Source: a virus
Virus record (IMG/VR): IMGVR_UViG_3300017987_000370
Coordinates: 1-23,419 of that record
Reading direction: 5' to 3' (one strand)
DNA: 23,419 nucleotides
In this document: positions 1-7,202 of the stretch, piece after piece
How the letters are laid out: each line of letters starts with the position of its first letter
How positions within the stretch are numbered: position 1 is the stretch's first letter
Made by a program: the position numbers and the translations under genes
Notes under the pieces: generated by a model
Database searches by the model: none
The model's input: only the letters and a program-made list of their open reading frames with translations
Told to the model about the DNA's origin: nothing

Positions 1-629
1 CCGACATCAACTATGTTGACAGATGGGCAGAGGATGCCTCAGAACAGCTTAAGATTTCCATTGATTCTGATATCCTCAGTGCTGTCTATGCCTCTGCAGC
101 CACAGCCAACAAAGGCGCTACCGCAGGCGTTATCTCCGGGGGAATCGATCTTGGTACAACCGGGACAAACGGCGGTTCTGCAGAAGCCCTTACCAACGGC
201 ACCGTTGTAGACAAAATGGTCGAATGCGGTCAGGTGCTTGACGAGCAGAATGTTCCCAACAACAACAGATGGTTTGTCCTGCCAGCTTGGATGGCAACCA
301 GGATTAAATTGTCTGAACTGTCAGAAGCCAGTTATGCAGGTGACGGTACTTCCATGATGAGAAATGGCAGAATCGGAATTATTAATAATTTCGAACTGTT
401 TGTTTCCAATCAGGTTTACTCAGTCGCTGAAGGTACTGCAACTCTGTATTACCCGATCTTTGGTCACAAATCTGCTATTACGTTTGCAAGTCAGCTTGTA
501 AACAACGAAATGATTCCGAACCCGGATGATTTCGGTCAGCTGATGCGTGGACTGCAGGTTTATGGGTACAAAGTTGTAAAACCCGATGCAATGGGGACAG
601 TTTGCTGCACGATTGGCGCTATCTCTTAA
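1..629 (+). CDS. Major capsid protein, C-terminal part (5' end outside window)
   Basis: This is the C-terminal 208 residues of a phage major capsid protein, read from base 3 and ending in TAA at 627-629; the start lies upstream of the window. The product would form the head shell. Visible text fits HK97-fold coat proteins of podoviruses: a stretch reading VLDEQNVPNNNRWFVLPAWM followed by an acidic/Ser segment, then GDGTSMMRNGRIGIINNFELF and a late VYGYKVVKPDAMGTVCCTIG strand. The pattern of 'residues that make the sample a control, N-R-W-F-V-L-P, then R-N-G-R-I-G' recurs across coat proteins of this type. Its position just upstream of connector genes supports the call. A strong terminator follows directly, which suggests that the abundant coat message ends or is thinned there. 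An internal ATG at 216 is in frame but reading clearly continues upstream through conserved sequence, so it is not the start. Confidence 0.82.
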   Translation, partial: DINYVDRWAEDASEQLKISIDSDILSAVYASAATANKGATAGVISGGIDLGTTGTNGGSAEALTNGTVVDKMVECGQVLDEQNVPNNNRWFVLPAWMATRIKLSELSEASYAGDGTSMMRNGRIGIINNFELFVSNQVYSVAEGTATLYYPIFGHKSAITFASQLVNNEMIPNPDDFGQLMRGLQVYGYKVVKPDAMGTVCCTIGAIS

Positions 630-635
630 TAACAA

Positions 636-669
636 GATAGGGCCTGGTTTCAGGCTCTATCACCTTTTT
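636..669 (+). terminator. Rho-independent terminator after the capsid gene
   Basis: An 11-base-pair stem (left arm 636-646, right arm 651-661, one G-U pair) encloses a GTTT loop and is followed within four bases by five T at 665-669. It starts seven bases after the capsid stop codon. This is a strong, classical intrinsic terminator and is likely to limit read-through from the capsid gene into the connector genes. Confidence 0.85.
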
Positions 670-694
670 AACTCCATGTAGAAGGAGAATAACC

Positions 695-1105
695 ATGAAA
701 TTTGGAATGATAAAATCTTTAAAATCTCAGACCCTATCCGTAGCCGATATGACGGATGCAACCACAACCGGGACCATCGATTTTGATGATGCTCTCCCTG
801 TTGGTGCTATGGTCCTCGGATGGAAAGCGGTTGTTTCCGGCGCTTTTGCTGGTGATACCTCTGCTGTCCTTTCAGTCGGTATTTCTGGAGACCTTGATAA
901 ATATTCAGCGAACACCGCACAGAGTGTTTTTACTACTGGAACAGTCGGTTCTCTTGCTCTCGCAGCTGATGCCGCAACTGGTTTGTCTGCTGAAAAAACC
1001 CCAAGGGTTACAGTCACTTCCGCAAGTGATTTCTCTGATGTTGTCACAGACGGAAATGGTGAAATGGTGATAACCATTTATTATATTGACACCAAAGACG
1101 CTTAA
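695..1105 (+). CDS. Small beta-rich virion-like protein (possible head decoration)
   Basis: I do not recognise this 136-residue protein with certainty. The start at 695 is fixed by a strong AAGGAG ribosome site at 682-687. There is no signal peptide or membrane segment. The composition is rich in Ala, Ser, Thr, Val, Gly and Asp, with alternating hydrophobic strands such as MVLGWKAVV and a closing EMVITIYYIDTKDA, suggesting an all-beta fold. It sits between the coat protein and the adaptor genes, a place where podoviruses often carry a decoration (cement) or head-completion protein. It is bracketed by two hairpin terminators (636-669 and 1133-1159), so its expression may be set apart from its neighbours. 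Head decoration is inference from position and composition only. Confidence 0.75.
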   Translation: MKFGMIKSLKSQTLSVADMTDATTTGTIDFDDALPVGAMVLGWKAVVSGAFAGDTSAVLSVGISGDLDKYSANTAQSVFTTGTVGSLALAADAATGLSAEKTPRVTVTSASDFSDVVTDGNGEMVITIYYIDTKDA

Positions 1106-1132
1106 CGATCAAGGCCCGCTACCTTGACCACC

Positions 1133-1159
1133 GGGTGGGTGTAAAAAGCCCACCCTTTT
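1133..1159 (+). terminator. Hairpin terminator after the small virion protein
   Basis: A perfect seven-base G/C stem (GGGTGGG at 1133-1139 with CCCACCC at 1149-1155, extendable by one G-U pair) is followed by TTTTA. A second small hairpin lies just upstream (TCAAGG at 1109-1114 with CCTTGA at 1122-1127). The T tract is short (four), so termination may be partial. The sequence between here and the next gene is A/T-only for about 20 bases and could hold a promoter, but I see no convincing -35/-10 pair. Confidence 0.65.
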
Positions 1160-1189
1160 AAAAAATATATAAAGTAAAAGGGAATAACG

Positions 1190-1597
1190 ATGGCAAGACA
1201 GTGGTTAAAGAATATCCATACCGGAGGCATTTGGCCCCGGACTGATAACCTGGCAAAGCAATCATACATGATTCCTTGTGAATCCCCTGAAATCGAAGCA
1301 GAAGTTCCAGGCGAAGAGCATGTGATGATAGTCAAGGAGCCAGTCCCATCTTCCAAAAAAGATCCGGTTGTCCCTGCGATTGAAGAAGAAATCGAAGAAG
1401 AGTCTACAGACCTGCTTGACAAAGATGAGGCAGAGGCGTTGATCAAAAAATGGTTTGGCAGAACCGTTGACAAGGTAAAAGTGAGTGATCTTTATGAGTA
1501 TGCAAAAGAACAGACTGGTGAAGATTTTCCTGAAAAAATGACAAAGCTTCAGATTGTCACAAAGCTTGCTGCAGAACTTGCCGCAAGAGAAGTGTAA
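1190..1597 (+). CDS. Acidic phage head protein with HeH/SAP-like C-terminal domain
   Basis: A 135-residue protein of unknown role; the start at 1190 follows an AAAGGGA ribosome site. Residues 1-50 carry a short basic/aromatic beginning, residues 50-85 form a highly acidic, Pro-containing linker (E-rich, around EEEIEEES), and residues 95-135 look like a small helix-extension-helix domain of the HeH/LEM/SAP type (VSDLYEYAKEQTGE followed by KMTKLQIVTKLAAELA). Such modules are common at the ends of small phage head proteins and may contact nucleic acid or capsid. Neighbours are structural genes, and the next gene begins three bases after the stop, so the two are probably translated together. The domain call is by eye and only moderately sure. 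Confidence 0.7.
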   Translation: MARQWLKNIHTGGIWPRTDNLAKQSYMIPCESPEIEAEVPGEEHVMIVKEPVPSSKKDPVVPAIEEEIEEESTDLLDKDEAEALIKKWFGRTVDKVKVSDLYEYAKEQTGEDFPEKMTKLQIVTKLAAELAAREV

Positions 1598-1600
1598 GTC

Positions 1601-2233
1601 ATGTCAATCACAGGCGAAGAACTTTTATTTAACCTGGGTGTTTTACTGAATGATCAGAACGAAACGATCTGGGACCAGGATATCAAGCTGGATTTCATCA
1701 ATGAAGGTTTGGCAGCGGTTGTGCTGTTTCGGCCTGATGCAACTTCCACAACTGAAAGTGTAGCCTTAACAGCAGATACGCCGAAACAATCAATACCTTC
1801 TGATGGTGTTCGCTTCCTTGATGTCATGATGAATACAGACGGTGATCCGGTCCGTAAGATAAGTCGTGAAACGATGAATGAGTCTGTACCCTCCTGGACC
1901 ACAGCAGCAGGCAGTGCAATCGAGCATTATATGTTTGATGAAGAGAATCCAAAAACATTCTGGGTATATCCTGTGCCATCTTCCGCTATTTCAGTTGAGC
2001 TTTCTTATTCAAAACAACCCGATGAATTTGACGAAGATGCGACAGAATTAGGGATAGATGAAACGTATCTCGGCGCTGTTAAAGAATATGTTCTGTATCG
2101 ATGCCTGGGAATGGAATCAACAGGACAGGATTTAAACAAGTCAGTCAGTCATCTGAATAATTTCTTTTCCATATTGGGGATTAAAAATCAAAATGATGCG
2201 CTTTTAAAGCAGGTACAAGATCAGGGGGTGTAA
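1601..2233 (+). CDS. Head-tail adaptor-like protein
   Basis: A 210-residue protein without signal peptide or membrane helix. The N-terminus (GEELLFNLGVLLNDQN, then WDQDIKLDFINEGLAAVVLFRP) is a helical start seen in phage connector adaptor proteins, where short helices pack on the portal. The middle is beta-rich (FWVYPVPSSAISVELSYSK), and the C-terminus returns to helix (EYVLYRCLGMES). This helix-beta-helix plan, the length and the location between capsid and nozzle genes fit a DUF6682-type or gp4/gp6-like adaptor. The ribosome site is weak (GAGAAG upstream of 1601), consistent with coupling to the gene before it. The next gene begins immediately after the stop. The family name is from memory of the pattern, not a search. 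Confidence 0.72.
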   Translation: MSITGEELLFNLGVLLNDQNETIWDQDIKLDFINEGLAAVVLFRPDATSTTESVALTADTPKQSIPSDGVRFLDVMMNTDGDPVRKISRETMNESVPSWTTAAGSAIEHYMFDEENPKTFWVYPVPSSAISVELSYSKQPDEFDEDATELGIDETYLGAVKEYVLYRCLGMESTGQDLNKSVSHLNNFFSILGIKNQNDALLKQVQDQGV

Positions 2234-2779
2234 ATGGACAGGTTTATTGATTATGTGATGCCATCTGTGCCAGGATGTCCTCAGCCTTTAATAAAACAGG
2301 AATTATTAAGGGTAGCAATTCAATTTTGTCAATCCTCATGGATCTGGCAATTGGATGAAGAGCACGAAGTTCTTGAAGATGGTGACACGATTACACTTTC
2401 TGTCACAAGCGGTGCAGCTGTCACCGGGTGCCAAATATCAATCGATGGTAGCGGATTTAACGAGTATACCAGGGAAGGTGTGACAATCACCCTGGATGAT
2501 GCAAGAACGGCAGACACAACTTTTGATACAACCGTTTTTTGGAAACCCACCAGAGCCGCAACAAGTTTACCGGATCTTCTTTATAATGACTGGTTCGAGG
2601 GGATAGAGGCCGGAGCGAAAGCAAATTTAATGCTGATGCCTGAGAAAAAATGGTCTGATGCCAACCTTGCTTTGATCAACAGGAAAATTTATCTTCACAA
2701 TCTTAATCTGGCTAAAATGAAAGCCAGAAAAACAAATGATCAAACCAGGCTCAAGGTTTATCAGCGGAGTTTTGTTTAA
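2234..2779 (+). CDS. Second connector/neck protein
   Basis: A 181-residue protein whose N-terminus (YVMPSVPGCPQPLIKQELLR followed by AIQFCQSSWIW) matches a recurrent podovirus neck protein pattern: a short 'VPGCP' motif, then an amphipathic helix ending in Phe-Cys and aromatic residues. A beta-rich middle (residues 48-110) and a basic helical tail (residues 145-181, many Lys/Arg/Asn) follow. It starts directly after the stop of the adaptor gene and is itself followed with no gap by the nozzle gene, so these three genes form a translationally coupled connector set. The two proteins 1601-2233 and 2234-2779 probably form successive rings under the portal; which one is the adaptor proper is not decided by sequence alone. 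Confidence 0.7.
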   Translation: MDRFIDYVMPSVPGCPQPLIKQELLRVAIQFCQSSWIWQLDEEHEVLEDGDTITLSVTSGAAVTGCQISIDGSGFNEYTREGVTITLDDARTADTTFDTTVFWKPTRAATSLPDLLYNDWFEGIEAGAKANLMLMPEKKWSDANLALINRKIYLHNLNLAKMKARKTNDQTRLKVYQRSFV

Positions 2780-4498
2780 ATGATTGCGTTGTCTGTATTC
2801 AAGGGAGAAATTCCCAAGATTGATGCTCATCTATTACCAGAAGAGAATGCAGCGGAAGCGATCAATTGTTTGCTTGATCATGGAAATCTGCAGCCATTAA
2901 ACGGACCGACTATCGAAGAATCTCTTGAAGATGGTGTCAAGACAATATACCGCTTTGGAGATCGATGGCTTCAATGGGCGAATGCAATCCATGTTGTTGA
3001 ATCTTTGGCATACAGTGATGCCAATCGGATTTTATATACAGGCGATGACTATCCAAAAGAAACAAATTCAACCCTTGCTTTAACCAGCAGTCCTTATCCT
3101 ACCGCTTCTAGGAGGCTTGGTATTGCAGCCCCGACAACTGCTTTAACAACCAGTATCACTACCACAGGCACAGGAACTGACAGGGACATTTCCTATTGTT
3201 ATACCCGGGTGGGGATATGGGAAGATGATACAGTGGTTGAGTCTGCTCCTTCTCCGGCTACCGATATTGAAACCATTAAAGATGATGCCGAGGTTAATTT
3301 AACTGGGTTCACTGATGATTCAAGCGATGGTGCATATACCACGCATTATCGTATTTATCGTATCAACCATGGCGATACAGGCGCAGAGTTTCAATATGTC
3401 GCTGACATAGCCAAAACAACCAGCCCACTTGAATATGACGATGATCATTCTACCAATACGGATGATGACTTGGGCGAAGTTTTACCGACTGAAAACTGGA
3501 CTGCGCCTGAATCAGATTTGAAAGGTATCATTACGGCTTCAAATGGTCTTATTTTCGGGTTTACATCCAATAAAGTTTTTGTTTCGGAGAGTTACATTCA
3601 ATACGCTTATCCTTCTATTTATTCTTTGACCGTAACGTCTGAAATAGTTGGGTTAGGATTTACAGGCAATGCCATAGCTGTTCTGACTAAAACTATACCT
3701 TATTTGATATATGGTGCTGATCCTGGTTCACTTTCGATAGACAGACTGCCATTGGATGCTCCGTGTAAGTCGGCACGATCTATTGTCAATGTCCCGGAAG
3801 GAACCATTTATAGTTCTGTTATGGGGTTGGTTTTGATTGATTCGACTGGTGCGGCAACTGTTATCACAAAAGACCTTTATACAGCAAAACAATGGATTGT
3901 ATTAGAACCAGAGACGCTCTTGGCGGTTTATTATAATGACACCTATCTTGCTTTCTGGGAAGGTACGCCAAATGGGATTGAAGTCAGAGTCGGTCGGAAT
4001 GAAATCAGGCAAATTCAATTAGATAAAAATGTTCATGGTGGTCAGTATGTGTCAACGGTTTCCTTGAATTTATACGATTTTTTAACATCCACAGGAGACA
4101 ACTATGTTTCCAGTGAGGGTTATCAACTGGTTTGCACTGGTGACGAATATTCCATTCCATATGATACCTTATATTTGATTCAGGGCGATGAATTAGACCG
4201 AGAGGTTGTTTCCTGGCGTACAGGTTCTTTAACTGATTATACCTGGAAATCAAAAGAATTTAAGTTCATGTCGGATAAAGTCATTACTGCAGGGATCCTG
4301 CGTGGTGATTATACTGACGGTTCTGTAATTTTAACGTTGTATGTGGATGGCAATATTGTCTTTAAAACCACCGTGACCAGTGAAGATGTTTTCCGTATTC
4401 CTCCTGTTCGGGGCAGAACATTTCAAATCAAGCTGGTGGGTGATGCCATTATTGATCATGTTGCTCTAGGACAATCCGTTTCTGAGGTTATCGCATAA
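2780..4498 (+). CDS. Tail nozzle / tubular protein B-like protein
   Basis: A 572-residue protein that probably forms the tail tube tip (nozzle), comparable in position and size to P22 gp10 and T7 gp12. The N-terminus (GEIPKIDAHLLPEENAAEA, then NLQPLNGP) is the typical opening of this family. Residues about 110-220 form a fibronectin-like insertion (SYCYTRVGIWEDDTVVESAP, then YRIYRIN). Residues about 255-350 hold the beta-propeller-like repeats (GFTSNKVFVSES, then PYLIYGADPGSLS and SSVMGLVLIDSTG). The C-terminal third is beta-rich with a late WKSKEFKF. There is no signal peptide. GGAG at 2766-2769 precedes the ATG. The stop overlaps the next start by one base. No receptor-binding domain is evident. 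Confidence 0.8.
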   Translation: MIALSVFKGEIPKIDAHLLPEENAAEAINCLLDHGNLQPLNGPTIEESLEDGVKTIYRFGDRWLQWANAIHVVESLAYSDANRILYTGDDYPKETNSTLALTSSPYPTASRRLGIAAPTTALTTSITTTGTGTDRDISYCYTRVGIWEDDTVVESAPSPATDIETIKDDAEVNLTGFTDDSSDGAYTTHYRIYRINHGDTGAEFQYVADIAKTTSPLEYDDDHSTNTDDDLGEVLPTENWTAPESDLKGIITASNGLIFGFTSNKVFVSESYIQYAYPSIYSLTVTSEIVGLGFTGNAIAVLTKTIPYLIYGADPGSLSIDRLPLDAPCKSARSIVNVPEGTIYSSVMGLVLIDSTGAATVITKDLYTAKQWIVLEPETLLAVYYNDTYLAFWEGTPNGIEVRVGRNEIRQIQLDKNVHGGQYVSTVSLNLYDFLTSTGDNYVSSEGYQLVCTGDEYSIPYDTLYLIQGDELDREVVSWRTGSLTDYTWKSKEFKFMSDKVITAGILRGDYTDGSVILTLYVDGNIVFKTTVTSEDVFRIPPVRGRTFQIKLVGDAIIDHVALGQSVSEVIA

Positions 4499-5307
4499 TG
4501 CATATTAATATCCCCAGAGTCACGCACAAACTTCACCAGCAAAAGTTTTTCGATAACGTGAAAGAACTCCTTGATTTATTGACAGGGAAAAAAGTGGGAG
4601 CTCCATATGACAGGGCGTTGACTGTCAGCGACCTTGAAAAATTAGGTGTTGATTTAGATATATTTTTAAAGTGCAACAAGCAGAGCCCTTATGCTTCTAG
4701 ATTAAATTACCTCGCTGGTGTTCTGGCGCAAGACGGTGAAATTGAATTGGTGGATACGGTCTGGGAAGATTTGCGAGTACCAGTTGTTTCTACACGATTG
4801 GGAGGGACAAAAGATCCTGATTTTGCAAAAGTCTTAGATAATGGTTCTAGTTCACAAGGGGTGTTCACGTATCTGTTTGATGATTCAACAGAAGAAGAAC
4901 TGTATTTCATGTGCCAGATACCGCACAATTATAAGCATGGCACAGATTTACATGCACATGTTCACTGGATGCCGGTTGCAAATGGCAGTGCAGGAGAAAC
5001 GGTTTCCTGGGGCCTTGAATATTCATTGTCTGAACTTGGGGCAACCTTTGGAAATACCACTCTGATTTATGGAGATACTCCATATCCTGATGAAACCCTG
5101 GTTGCAGACAGGCATTATTTAACCGAACTGGGTGAGATAGACGGATCAAGTATTGATTCGGTGTCAGCCATGCTGCTTTGTCGTGTTTTTAGAGATACAG
5201 CAGGGAACGGCGGCACCGATGATTATGGAGATGATGCAGCACTTTTAGAAATAGATTTTCATTATGAAATAGACACACTGGGCTCAAGCTCTGAATATAT
5301 AAAATAA
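4498..5307 (+). CDS. Beta-rich tail accessory / appendage protein with HxHxH cluster
   Basis: A 269-residue phage structural protein. Residues 1-70 are helical. From residue 88 onward the text (VWEDLRVPVVSTRLGG, then VFTYLFDDSTEEELYFMCQI and the HGTDLHAHVHWMPV segment) is a known recurrent phage jelly-roll-type segment found next to tail fibre genes. Histidines at 143, 147, 152, 154 and 156 are unusually dense, and H152-x-H154-x-H156 could bind metal. The C-terminal part alternates beta strands and Asp/Gly turns. It starts on the last base of the nozzle stop (TAATG), implying coupling, and ends shortly before the fibre gene. A role as a neck or fibre-attachment appendage is inferred from context; no enzyme motif is seen. 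Confidence 0.72.
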   Translation: MHINIPRVTHKLHQQKFFDNVKELLDLLTGKKVGAPYDRALTVSDLEKLGVDLDIFLKCNKQSPYASRLNYLAGVLAQDGEIELVDTVWEDLRVPVVSTRLGGTKDPDFAKVLDNGSSSQGVFTYLFDDSTEEELYFMCQIPHNYKHGTDLHAHVHWMPVANGSAGETVSWGLEYSLSELGATFGNTTLIYGDTPYPDETLVADRHYLTELGEIDGSSIDSVSAMLLCRVFRDTAGNGGTDDYGDDAALLEIDFHYEIDTLGSSSEYIK

Positions 5308-5318
5308 TGAGGTAAAAA

Positions 5319-5945
5319 ATGGCAGATTATACATCAAGTCTTACCGGAGCCGAGATAGATGCAGGGATCAATAAAGCAGCTTTGCTTCCAGCGATTTCAG
5401 GTGGAGATGCAACCAAAGTTGTTGCAGTAAATGCAGCAGAAAACGCTTTTGAATTGGTTGATGGTGGTTTCCCTTCCGGGACATCGATGCTGTTTAATCA
5501 AGCGAGTGCTCCGACTGGATGGACAAAAAAAAGTGATTGGGCCAATACCGCAAGCCTGCTTGTTGGGAACATCTACGCAAGTGGCGGTTCTGATGATCCT
5601 GTAACCTGGACAACAGCCCTTGTCTCCGCAAGCCATGTTTTAACCGAGGCTGAACTACCGAGTCATACCCATGGAGCAGGCACCTTCTCAGCAGGTTCTG
5701 ATGGTGATCATAGTCATACTACCGCTAACGGTGCCGCTTTTTTAACAAACGGAAGTTCTGGCGGCATGGATTCTGGCAGTGGATATACTTATCAATCAGC
5801 AACCAATACAGATGGTGCACATACTCATACGATTTCAGGAACATCCGGGGCATCTGGCAGCGGAAGCGGTCATGACCATACTTTAACCCAGGATACTTAC
5901 ACTCCAAGATATGTAACCATAATTGCAGCTTCAAAGGATGCGTAA
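5319..5945 (+). CDS. Short tail fibre / tail collar-domain protein
   Basis: A 208-residue fibre-type protein. The N-terminus (SLTGAEIDAGINKA) is a common phage fibre opening that precedes a trimeric shaft. Residues 52-85 (FPSGTSMLFNQASAPTGWTK) are the start of the tail-collar domain, and the C-terminus closes with TPRYVTIIAASKDA, a near-standard end for collar-domain proteins. Four His-x-His motifs at 116-118, 131-133, 168-170 and 185-187 sit in Gly/Ser/Thr-rich surroundings. In T4 gp37, similar motifs coordinate iron along a needle-like tip. A TGAGG ribosome site precedes the ATG. It is the most likely receptor-contacting protein in the window, although short, and no separate fibre chaperone is seen. 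Confidence 0.82.
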   Translation: MADYTSSLTGAEIDAGINKAALLPAISGGDATKVVAVNAAENAFELVDGGFPSGTSMLFNQASAPTGWTKKSDWANTASLLVGNIYASGGSDDPVTWTTALVSASHVLTEAELPSHTHGAGTFSAGSDGDHSHTTANGAAFLTNGSSGGMDSGSGYTYQSATNTDGAHTHTISGTSGASGSGSGHDHTLTQDTYTPRYVTIIAASKDA

Positions 5946-6296
5946 ATGAACAGACCCTGTATCAGAGGATTGAAAGCATTTAAAAAAGGATGCCCGGAAA
6001 AAGCATGGAATGGCTCTGATGGATGCCCGGCATGGAAAGAATATACGATCCCACAAACAGACGGAAAACCGATTATTCTGCGTGATTGTATTGATGGGTT
6101 ATCGGAACATTGGCGGTTTGAAGCATTAAAGCTTCTTGAAGGGAACCAGAAAGCAACCGAATCTTTCAGGAATGGTATGTGTGAATCGGCACCAGACGGA
6201 AAGGTATATCCAAAAATGGACCGGGCTGTTCTGGGGCTGGTTGAGATCTTACAGACAGAGCAACGTAAAAGATTGGAGCAAAATGTTCGGACTTGA
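5946..6296 (+). CDS. Small cysteine-rich phage protein, function unknown
   Basis: A 116-residue protein I cannot name. It begins directly after the fibre stop, with AAAGGA at 5933-5938 as ribosome site. Cysteines 5, 16 and 27 are spaced exactly eleven residues apart, and two lie in GCP motifs (GCPEKAWNGSDGCPAWKE). Further Cys at 48 and 79 could complete a metal site. The second half is helical (WRFEALKLLEGNQKATESFR). I recall similar small 'GCP...W.G..GCP.W' proteins encoded beside phage fibre genes without known role. The end overlaps the next gene by 14 bases. A zinc-binding or fibre-associated role would be guesswork. Confidence 0.68.
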   Translation: MNRPCIRGLKAFKKGCPEKAWNGSDGCPAWKEYTIPQTDGKPIILRDCIDGLSEHWRFEALKLLEGNQKATESFRNGMCESAPDGKVYPKMDRAVLGLVEILQTEQRKRLEQNVRT

Positions 6297-6675
6297 CATC
6301 AAAAGCAAAGTAATGACTTCCAGGGAATTACGCCCGATATTGGCTCGTTATTGCGACAACGTTATTTTCAGGGATGCTGAATATCATGTGCCGGAAGATC
6401 CAGCCTATGTGATGAAAAAAGCCCCTGCAGATAAATTCCATTATAGCCCGGATGAAAGCCGAGACTGTGATGATGCAGTAAGGATATTCAGGGGCTGGTT
6501 GTCCGAACAAAATTTTGGAAACTTGCTGGCTATGGATTGTGTCATATGGACCAAAAAAACAAAATTTCATGCGGTTATCGGGTTTTGGCATGAAGATAAA
6601 CTGCAATTTGGTGAACCTCAATCTGGAAAATTTCCGGTTTATCCAGGTGCAAAAGTAACAAGGATTATTTGTTGA
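6283..6675 (+). CDS. Possible papain-like / MOA-lectin-related protein
   Basis: The frame is open further upstream (from 6136) but I choose ATG 6283, which has GGAG at 6275-6278 and gives a 130-residue protein overlapping its neighbour by only 14 bases. It carries a Cys-His-Glu pattern: a DCDDAVRIF motif with Cys62, a FHAVIGFW motif with His96, and a FGEPQSGKF motif with Glu111. This order resembles the C-terminal papain-like domain of Marasmius oreades agglutinin and the phage proteins annotated as 'lectin MOA-related'. There is no signal peptide. It may be a cysteine peptidase or an inactive relative used at the virion tip. The stop overlaps the next start (TGATG). The family call rests on motif order only. 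Confidence 0.6.
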   Translation: MFGLDIKSKVMTSRELRPILARYCDNVIFRDAEYHVPEDPAYVMKKAPADKFHYSPDESRDCDDAVRIFRGWLSEQNFGNLLAMDCVIWTKKTKFHAVIGFWHEDKLQFGEPQSGKFPVYPGAKVTRIIC

Positions 6676-7202
6676 TGAGCTTCACAATACTGCCATATGT
6701 CGAACGAGATGGGATCAGGACCGTGACTGATTCAACCATGAAAACGTTGTGGTTGAAAACGGTGCAAGAGGATCTTCACGATATTATCTTTTATGAGGGA
6801 ACAATTACCAGTGAAGATCAATTCCTTGCCATGGCAAAAGCTTCCGGCACAATGTTTTATCTGCTTTTCGATGACAATGATTTGGTTGGGTACACATGGC
6901 TTAACCGTTTTGAAAACAAATCTGCCAGGATGCACTATTGTGTTTTTAAACATTACTGGGGTCAAACCCTTGAGATTGGAAAATTTGTTTTAAATAAATT
7001 ACTCACGCAACCCCTTGAGGACAATACTTTCTTGTTTGACCTTTTAACCGGGTTTGTCCCTGCCTGGAATAAAAAAGCGATTAATTTCTCATTGAAATGT
7101 GGTGGCAAAACATACGGAGAAATTCCGAACGCCATATATAATGCCAAAACAAAACAGAGCGAACCTGCTGTTTTTATCTACTATACGAGAGGTGACGTAT
7201 GA
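6675..7202 (+). CDS. GNAT-like acetyltransferase in the tail cluster
   Basis: A 175-residue protein resembling GCN5-related N-acetyltransferases. Residues 60-115 show the expected core: a beta strand (FYLLFDDNDLVGYTWLNRF), another strand with MHYCVFKHYWG, then a helix (LEIGKFVLNKLL). The acetyl-CoA loop expected as Q/R-x-x-G-x-G/A is degenerate here (YWGQTLEIGK), so activity is uncertain. The late part (FVPAWNKKAINFSLKCGGK) fits the family's 'N..si...ekaGF' region. ATG 6675 is preferred over TTG 6669: it overlaps the upstream stop (TGATG) and has AAGGA ten bases upstream. Phage GNATs of this kind lie near fibre genes, but their substrate is generally unknown. Confidence 0.7.
   Translation: MSFTILPYVERDGIRTVTDSTMKTLWLKTVQEDLHDIIFYEGTITSEDQFLAMAKASGTMFYLLFDDNDLVGYTWLNRFENKSARMHYCVFKHYWGQTLEIGKFVLNKLLTQPLEDNTFLFDLLTGFVPAWNKKAINFSLKCGGKTYGEIPNAIYNAKTKQSEPAVFIYYTRGDV

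Noticed and set aside
756-1070. Alternative + frame of 104 codons and an antisense frame at 727-1077
   Set aside because: The frame starting at 695 has a strong AAGGAG site and a phage-like composition; the others lack both.
6136-6282. Upstream extension of the MOA-like gene to ATG 6136
   Set aside because: Would overlap the Cys-rich gene by about 160 bases with no ribosome site; ATG 6283 has GGAG and minimal overlap.
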